A stretch of DNA of 64,000 nt from positions 205,842-269,841 of the forward strand of contig NZ_BMZI01000001.1 in assembly GCF_014652715.1 (NCBI RefSeq), written 5' to 3'. Below are positions 57,487-64,000 of the stretch, piece by piece. The position numbers and the translations under genes are program-made. Each line of letters opens with the position of its first letter. Positions within the stretch are counted from its first letter, which is position 1. The DNA comes from Salinicola rhizosphaerae. Its GTDB lineage: Bacteria; Pseudomonadota; Gammaproteobacteria; Pseudomonadales; Halomonadaceae. The notes under the pieces are model-generated. The model ran no database searches and was not told the origin of the DNA. It worked only from the letters and a program-made list of their open reading frames with translations.

Positions 57487-58938
57487 ATGGCGATGCTGGG
57501 TAAACGCCGGACGCCCTCGACCCGCGCACGTGCTCAGGGCTCGCAGGGTGCCGAATCGCCGCTGCCTCAGGCGATCACGCCGGGCGCGCTGGTGATCGAA
57601 CGCCTCGCCCACGACGGGCGAGGCGTGACTCGCAGCGTGGTCGGCAAGACGGTCTTCGTCGATCGTGCGCTACCGGGGGAGCAGGTCGAGATTGCCGTGC
57701 ATCGCGAACGACGGCGCTTCGATGAGGCGCACGTTCGCCGGCGCCTGATTGACGCCGCAACGCGGGTGACGCCCCCGTGCGAGCACTACGAGCGCTGCGG
57801 CGGCTGCGATCTACAGCACATGGCCATCGAGGCGCAGCGCGATCACAAGCGCCAGGTGTTGACCGAGCTGCTGGCGCGTCAGGGAATCGAACCACCGCGC
57901 ACGGTCGATCTGCTCAGTGGCCGTGACGCGGGTTACCGTCGACGCGCCCGGCTAGGGGTCAAGGTGTCGCGAGACGGCGAGGTCCACCTCGGTTTTCGCG
58001 TCCGTGGCAGCGATCAGTTGATCGATATCGATAGCTGCTACGTGCTGGCGCCCTCACTGGCGGCGCTGCTGCAGCCGTTACGGCGGCAGCTCCAGTCGCT
58101 CGCGGCGCCGCGTCATGTCGGCCATATCGAGCTGCTGGCCGGTGACGACGGCGCTGCACACGTGATCGTGCGGCAGTTGCGCAGCGTTCCCGAAGACGCC
58201 CGACGCTGGGCCGAATTCGCCACGCGCGAGCGGCTGGCGCTGGCGCTGCGTGAAGGGCGTGAAGCGCCGGTGCTACGATGGCTGGGCGGTCCTGGCGCTG
58301 CGCCAGCATCGTTGACCACGCGGGTCGACGCCGGTGGGCAGCCGATTTCTCTCGGCTTCGAGCCCGGAGATTTCCTCCAGGTCAACGCCGAGATCAATCA
58401 GCAGCTCATCGATCGTGCGCGGGAGTGGCTTGAGCTCGATGCCAGTGAACGGCTTCTCGATCTGTTCGCAGGCATCGGCAACTTTGCGCTGTCGCTCGCG
58501 CCTGACGTCGACCGCGTGACCGCTGTCGAGGGCAGTCAGGCAATGGTAGAACGCCTGAACGACAACGCGCGATGCAACGGGTTCGAAACCGTCGAGGCCC
58601 GACAGGCCGATCTTTCGACTGTTGATGGCCTGCTCGAGACGTGGCTTGCCGAGCACGATGTGGTTGTGCTGGACCCGCCGCGTGACGGCGCCGATGCTAT
58701 CTGTCGCCGCCTGGGTGCGAGCGCGGCATCTCGGGTGCTCTACGTCTCCTGTGATCCGGCGTCGCTGGCACGCGATGCCGCCCATCTGCGGGAGAACGGT
58801 TTTTGTCTCGAGCGTCTGGCGATCGCCGACATGTTTCCCCATACCGCCCACCTCGAGTCCATGGTGTTGTTTTCCCGTGGCACGGCCACAGCGGTCGGTG
58901 GGCGCGATTCCGCCGCGACAAGAAGAGATAGGCGCTAA
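57487..58938 (+). CDS. rlmD: 23S rRNA (uracil1939-C5)-methyltransferase RlmD
   Basis: SAM-dependent RNA methyltransferase, 483 residues (E. coli RumA 433). The N-terminal TRAM domain (about 30-90) is followed by Fe-S cysteines CEHYERCGGC (about 98-107) and a distal Cys near 180. The SAM loop LDLFAGIGNFALSLA, LDPPRDGA and catalytic Cys in VSCDPASLARD define the family. It starts 2 bp after the cysM stop and has extra low-complexity residues at both ends. Confidence 0.95.
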   Translation: MAMLGKRRTPSTRARAQGSQGAESPLPQAITPGALVIERLAHDGRGVTRSVVGKTVFVDRALPGEQVEIAVHRERRRFDEAHVRRRLIDAATRVTPPCEHYERCGGCDLQHMAIEAQRDHKRQVLTELLARQGIEPPRTVDLLSGRDAGYRRRARLGVKVSRDGEVHLGFRVRGSDQLIDIDSCYVLAPSLAALLQPLRRQLQSLAAPRHVGHIELLAGDDGAAHVIVRQLRSVPEDARRWAEFATRERLALALREGREAPVLRWLGGPGAAPASLTTRVDAGGQPISLGFEPGDFLQVNAEINQQLIDRAREWLELDASERLLDLFAGIGNFALSLAPDVDRVTAVEGSQAMVERLNDNARCNGFETVEARQADLSTVDGLLETWLAEHDVVVLDPPRDGADAICRRLGASAASRVLYVSCDPASLARDAAHLRENGFCLERLAIADMFPHTAHLESMVLFSRGTATAVGGRDSAATRRDRR

Positions 58939-58940
58939 GC

Positions 58941-61187
<2,247 letters not shown>

Positions 61188-61283
61188 GTCCTGAGTCCGC
61201 ATCGATTTTCCCGGGTGTCCTGACGGCCATTTCGGGCACCCGACTCTCGCCGTGACGCCTAGACGCCTACAAAAGGAGCCTCC

Positions 61284-62141
61284 ATGTCATCCGCCAGTGA
61301 ACCGATGTCTCGCGACGCTTCAGAGACTCGCCACGATCTCGATGACCTGCTGACGTTGATGCGCGTGCTGCGGGACCCAGAAGCCGGATGTCCATGGGAC
61401 ATCAAGCAGCACTGGGAGACGATCGTGCCGCACACGCTCGAAGAGGCCTACGAGGTCGCCGATGCCATCGAGCGGCGTGCCTTCGATGAATTGCCCGGTG
61501 AACTCGGCGATCTGCTGTTTCAGGTCGTCTACTACAGTCAGTTCGGTGCCGAGGAGGGACGTTTCGATTTCGCCGATGTCGTGCACACCCTGACGGCCAA
61601 GATGCTGCGCCGCCATCCGCACGTCTTCCCGGACGGCACGCTGGCTTCTCGACGCCACGACGGCGAACTGCCAGAGTCAGAGATCAAGGCGCGCTGGGAG
61701 GCATTGAAAGCGGAAGAACGCGCGACCCGCGCTGAAGGCGTTGCCTCCGTTTCGGCACTGGATGACGTGCCGAGAGCGATGCCGGCGCTGTCGCGCGCGG
61801 CCAAACTGAGCAAGCGTGCCGCCGGTGAGGGCTTCGACTGGCCCGATGAACGCGGTGTTCTCGACAAGATCCATGAAGAGCTCGGCGAGGTAGAGGCGGC
61901 CCTGGCGGCGGGTGATCGTGAGCACGCCCGCTCGGAGGTGGGCGATCTACTCTTCGCCACCGTCAATCTTGCGCGCCGGCTGGGCTGTGACCCGGAGCAG
62001 CAGCTGCGCGAGACCAACGCGCGCTTCGAGACGCGTTTTCGCCATGTCGAGCGCGCGCTGAGCGCGTCCGGCGCCACGATGACCGAGGCGTCGCTCGAGG
62101 AGATGGAAAGACACTGGCAGGAAGCCAAGCGCCGCGAGTGA
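61284..62141 (+). CDS. mazG: Nucleoside triphosphate pyrophosphohydrolase MazG
   Basis: NTP house-cleaning enzyme that can lower (p)ppGpp effects; 285 residues (E. coli 263). Two MazG domains: the first has CPWDIKQHWETIVPHTLEEAYEV and ELGDLLFQVV; the second has EELGEVEAAL and EVGDLLFATVNLARRL. An AAAAGGAGCC ribosome site precedes the ATG. relA-mazG adjacency is conserved. The 96-bp gap after relA holds an imperfect hairpin without a T-tract. No mazEF toxin genes are present. Confidence 0.96.
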   Translation: MSSASEPMSRDASETRHDLDDLLTLMRVLRDPEAGCPWDIKQHWETIVPHTLEEAYEVADAIERRAFDELPGELGDLLFQVVYYSQFGAEEGRFDFADVVHTLTAKMLRRHPHVFPDGTLASRRHDGELPESEIKARWEALKAEERATRAEGVASVSALDDVPRAMPALSRAAKLSKRAAGEGFDWPDERGVLDKIHEELGEVEAALAAGDREHARSEVGDLLFATVNLARRLGCDPEQQLRETNARFETRFRHVERALSASGATMTEASLEEMERHWQEAKRRE

Positions 62142-62149
62142 GCCACTGC

Positions 62150-62176
62150 CGCTAACGCCGCTAACGCCGCCAACGC
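62150..62176 (+). repeat. Three 9-bp tandem repeats after mazG
   Basis: CGCTAACGC is repeated at 62150-62158 and 62159-62167, with a one-base variant at 62168-62176. It starts 8 bp after the mazG stop and is probably a slippage product. Confidence 0.8.
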
Positions 62177-62233
62177 GGACCTTCCGGCGTGCTCCCCGAT
62201 GTCGGCCTTCGACCAATGGCGATGCCGCTTTCG

Positions 62234-62261
62234 TCGACAGGAGTGCCTGTGTCGTTATGCT
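62234..62261 (+). promoter_or_regulatory. Candidate sigma70 promoter of ppc
   Basis: TCGACA (62234-62239) and TATGCT (62256-62261) are separated by 16 bp. The predicted leader of about 88 nt contains a perfect 8-bp hairpin (62279-62286 with 62295-62302, loop 8 nt). Confidence 0.5.
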
Positions 62262-62355
62262 GAACCCTTGAAGCGTTATGACGGCCTCTGTCGCGGCCGT
62301 CAGCAACGCGTTCGCCGAGCCAGCACCACGAACGCAGGCGCATGGGGAGAGCAGC

Positions 62356-64000
62356 ATGAGTGCATTCGAGGAGTCGCTTCACGAGTCGCTGCGGGAAAAC
62401 GTTCGTCTTCTGGGCGATAGCCTGGGACGCACGATCGCCGCCGATCTGGGCGAGACGTTTGTCGAGCGTATCGAAACCATTCGGGCGCTAGCCAAGCAGG
62501 GTAGGCAGAGCGCCGAAGCCGAAGACCGGCGCGAGCTGATCGACTACCTGCGTGCGTTGCCGGACGCCGAGCTCCTGCCGGTCACACGTGCCTTCAATCA
62601 GTTTCTCAACTTCTCCAACATCGCCGAGCAGCACTACCGTGCCCGCTTCCGTCGCGTCGAAGACTACAAGCCCGGTACCCAGCCGGATCTTGGCGAGCTG
62701 CTCTCACGCGTTGTCGCCTCGGGTCGCACCCCGCGCGAACTGGTCGCAACGATAGCCACCATGCGGGTCGACTTGGTATTGACGGCCCACCCGACGGAAG
62801 TGATCCGGCGCACCCTGATCCAGAAGTACGACGCGATCGATGAGTGTCTCCAGATCATCGAGTCCAGCCGAGCGCAGCCGGAGGTGCTTCGGCGGGCGCA
62901 GCATCGCCTCGAGGAGCTGATCAGCCAGTCCTGGCATACCGACGAGATTCGCCGGGAGCGTCCCACGCCGGTGGATGAGGCGAAATGGGGATTCGCCGTT
63001 ATCGAAAACTCCCTGTGGCATGCCGTGCCGATGTTTCATCGCGATCTCGATGCGCTGTTGCTGGAGACGGCGGGGGAGCGATTGCCGCTGGACGCCGCGC
63101 CGATCCGCTTCGCCTCCTGGATGGGCGGGGATCGGGATGGCAACCCCAACGTGACGGCGGTCGTGACCGAAGAGGTGCTGCTTCTCGGGCGCTGGATGGC
63201 GGCGGATCTCTATCTGCGCGATCTCGAGCAGCTGCGGGCAGAGCTCTCGATGTGGAAGGCGAGCGACGCGCTGCGCGCCGAGATCGGCGAGTCGGCGAGC
63301 GATGGCCAGCACCCGTCTGCCGAACCCTATCGCACGCTGCTCAAGCAACTGTCGGTGCAGCTCGAAGCGACGCGGGACTGGGCTCGGGCAGGTCTGGATG
63401 GCAAAACGCCCGAGCCCGCCGACATCATCGAGACGCGGGAACAGCTCGTGGCACCACTGATGACCTGCTATCGATCGCTGTGTGACGTGGGGCTGGAAAC
63501 GATCGCCCACGGGGCGCTGCTCGATACGCTGCGGCGCGTCGCCGTGTTCGGCGTGACGCTGGCCAAGCTCGATGTGCGCCAGGATGGATCGCGGCACGCC
63601 GAGTGCCTCGATGAGCTGACGCAGGCGCTCGGTGTCGGCAGCTATCGCGATTGGGATGAATCGCGCCGCCAGGATTTTCTGATCGAGGAGCTGAGGTCGC
63701 CGCGGCCGCTGATTCCGCCTCGCTGGACCTGCTCGACATCGACGCGCGAGGTGCTCGATACCTTTCGGGTCATCGGCCGCGAGCATCCCGAAACGCTGGG
63801 CACCTGTATCATCTCCATGGCACAGCAGCCCTCCGACGTTCTGGCGGTCGCGCTATTGATGAAAGAAACGGGTGAGGGCGTCAGGCTGCCGATCGCGCCG
63901 CTTTTCGAAACGCTCGATGACCTGGATCGCGCCGGCGATGTCATCGCCCGTCTGCTGGAACTGCCGGTCTATCGAGCGCTGATCGACGGTCATCAGGAAG
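62356..64000 (+). CDS. ppc: Phosphoenolpyruvate carboxylase (3' end cut by window)
   Basis: Anaplerotic enzyme that carboxylates PEP to oxaloacetate to replenish the TCA cycle. The first 548 codons are present, of about 880 in the family, and the frame stays open to the last base. VLTAHPTEVIRRTLIQK contains the active-site His signature, and SWMGGDRDGNPNVT is the PEP/bicarbonate-binding block. GGGAGAG precedes the ATG, giving MSAFEESLHESLRENV. Whether regulatory residues near the C-terminus are normal cannot be seen. Confidence 0.96.
   Translation, partial: MSAFEESLHESLRENVRLLGDSLGRTIAADLGETFVERIETIRALAKQGRQSAEAEDRRELIDYLRALPDAELLPVTRAFNQFLNFSNIAEQHYRARFRRVEDYKPGTQPDLGELLSRVVASGRTPRELVATIATMRVDLVLTAHPTEVIRRTLIQKYDAIDECLQIIESSRAQPEVLRRAQHRLEELISQSWHTDEIRRERPTPVDEAKWGFAVIENSLWHAVPMFHRDLDALLLETAGERLPLDAAPIRFASWMGGDRDGNPNVTAVVTEEVLLLGRWMAADLYLRDLEQLRAELSMWKASDALRAEIGESASDGQHPSAEPYRTLLKQLSVQLEATRDWARAGLDGKTPEPADIIETREQLVAPLMTCYRSLCDVGLETIAHGALLDTLRRVAVFGVTLAKLDVRQDGSRHAECLDELTQALGVGSYRDWDESRRQDFLIEELRSPRPLIPPRWTCSTSTREVLDTFRVIGREHPETLGTCIISMAQQPSDVLAVALLMKETGEGVRLPIAPLFETLDDLDRAGDVIARLLELPVYRALIDGHQE

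Noticed and set aside
61212-61242. Hairpin between relA and mazG as a terminator
   Set aside because: The stem has a mismatch and a 13-base loop, with no T-run; mazG is probably cotranscribed with relA.

Overview
This 64 kb window is a GC-rich, densely packed chromosomal segment of a gammaproteobacterium. Gene order matches the rne/fab region of Pseudomonas: lpxK-ycaR-kdsB-ptp-murB / rne / rluC-HAD-sppA-maf-yceD-rpmF-plsX-fabDG-acpP-fabF-pabC-mltG-tmk-holB-pilZ-tatD. It also matches the gacS / cysM-rlmD-relA-mazG block. Two features fit Halomonadaceae (Halomonas, Salinicola or Chromohalobacter-like) better than Pseudomonas: the compact rpoE-rseA-mucD locus without mucB, and the DUF3450-TonB cluster. 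The genus is an inference. There are no rRNA or tRNA genes, CRISPR arrays, prophages or complete insertion sequences; nearly all genes are core genes.

Layout. 1-5450: the 3' part of msbA, then lpxK, a Trm112-like gene, kdsB, a low-molecular-weight phosphatase and murB, tightly coupled (lipid A, Kdo and peptidoglycan precursors). 5704-9246 (-): RNase E with a very long disordered C-terminus and a probable leader of about 650 nt. 10021-12792: rluC, a HAD phosphatase and sppA; maf (-) follows. 13623-24594: a near-consensus sigma70 promoter sits almost on the yceD start codon, followed by rpmF, plsX, fabD, fabG, acpP, fabF, pabC, mltG, tmk, holB, pilZ, tatD and a DUF1285 gene. 24591-27729: a UvrD-like helicase and a sulfurtransferase. 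27831-31590: ETF-QO (-) diverging from etfBA, an electron-transfer module feeding ubiquinone.

31858-37151: six overlapping or abutting genes (DUF3450, long ExbB/TtpC-like, ExbB, ExbD, TonB, TPR) form a TonB2/TtpC-type energy-transduction operon with no receptor gene beside it. 37242-38296 (-): xthA coupled to a small basic unknown gene. 38728-42263: rhlB and dinG. A 145-bp imperfect palindrome overlaps the dinG stop codon. aroG (-) follows, diverging from rpoE.

43898-47591: envelope-stress locus rpoE-rseA-mucD. RpoE-type promoter candidates precede rseA and mucD. mucB and mucC are missing. 47811-53785: lepA, lepB, rnc, era, recO, pdxJ. 53804-56284 (-): a GacS/BarA-type hybrid kinase. 56588-64000: cysM, rlmD, relA, mazG and the 5' part of ppc, cut by the window end.

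No wholly new system is evident. The best leads are the palindromic element at dinG, the near-leaderless yceD promoter, the streamlined RpoE locus with its candidate promoters, and the orphan TonB cluster.
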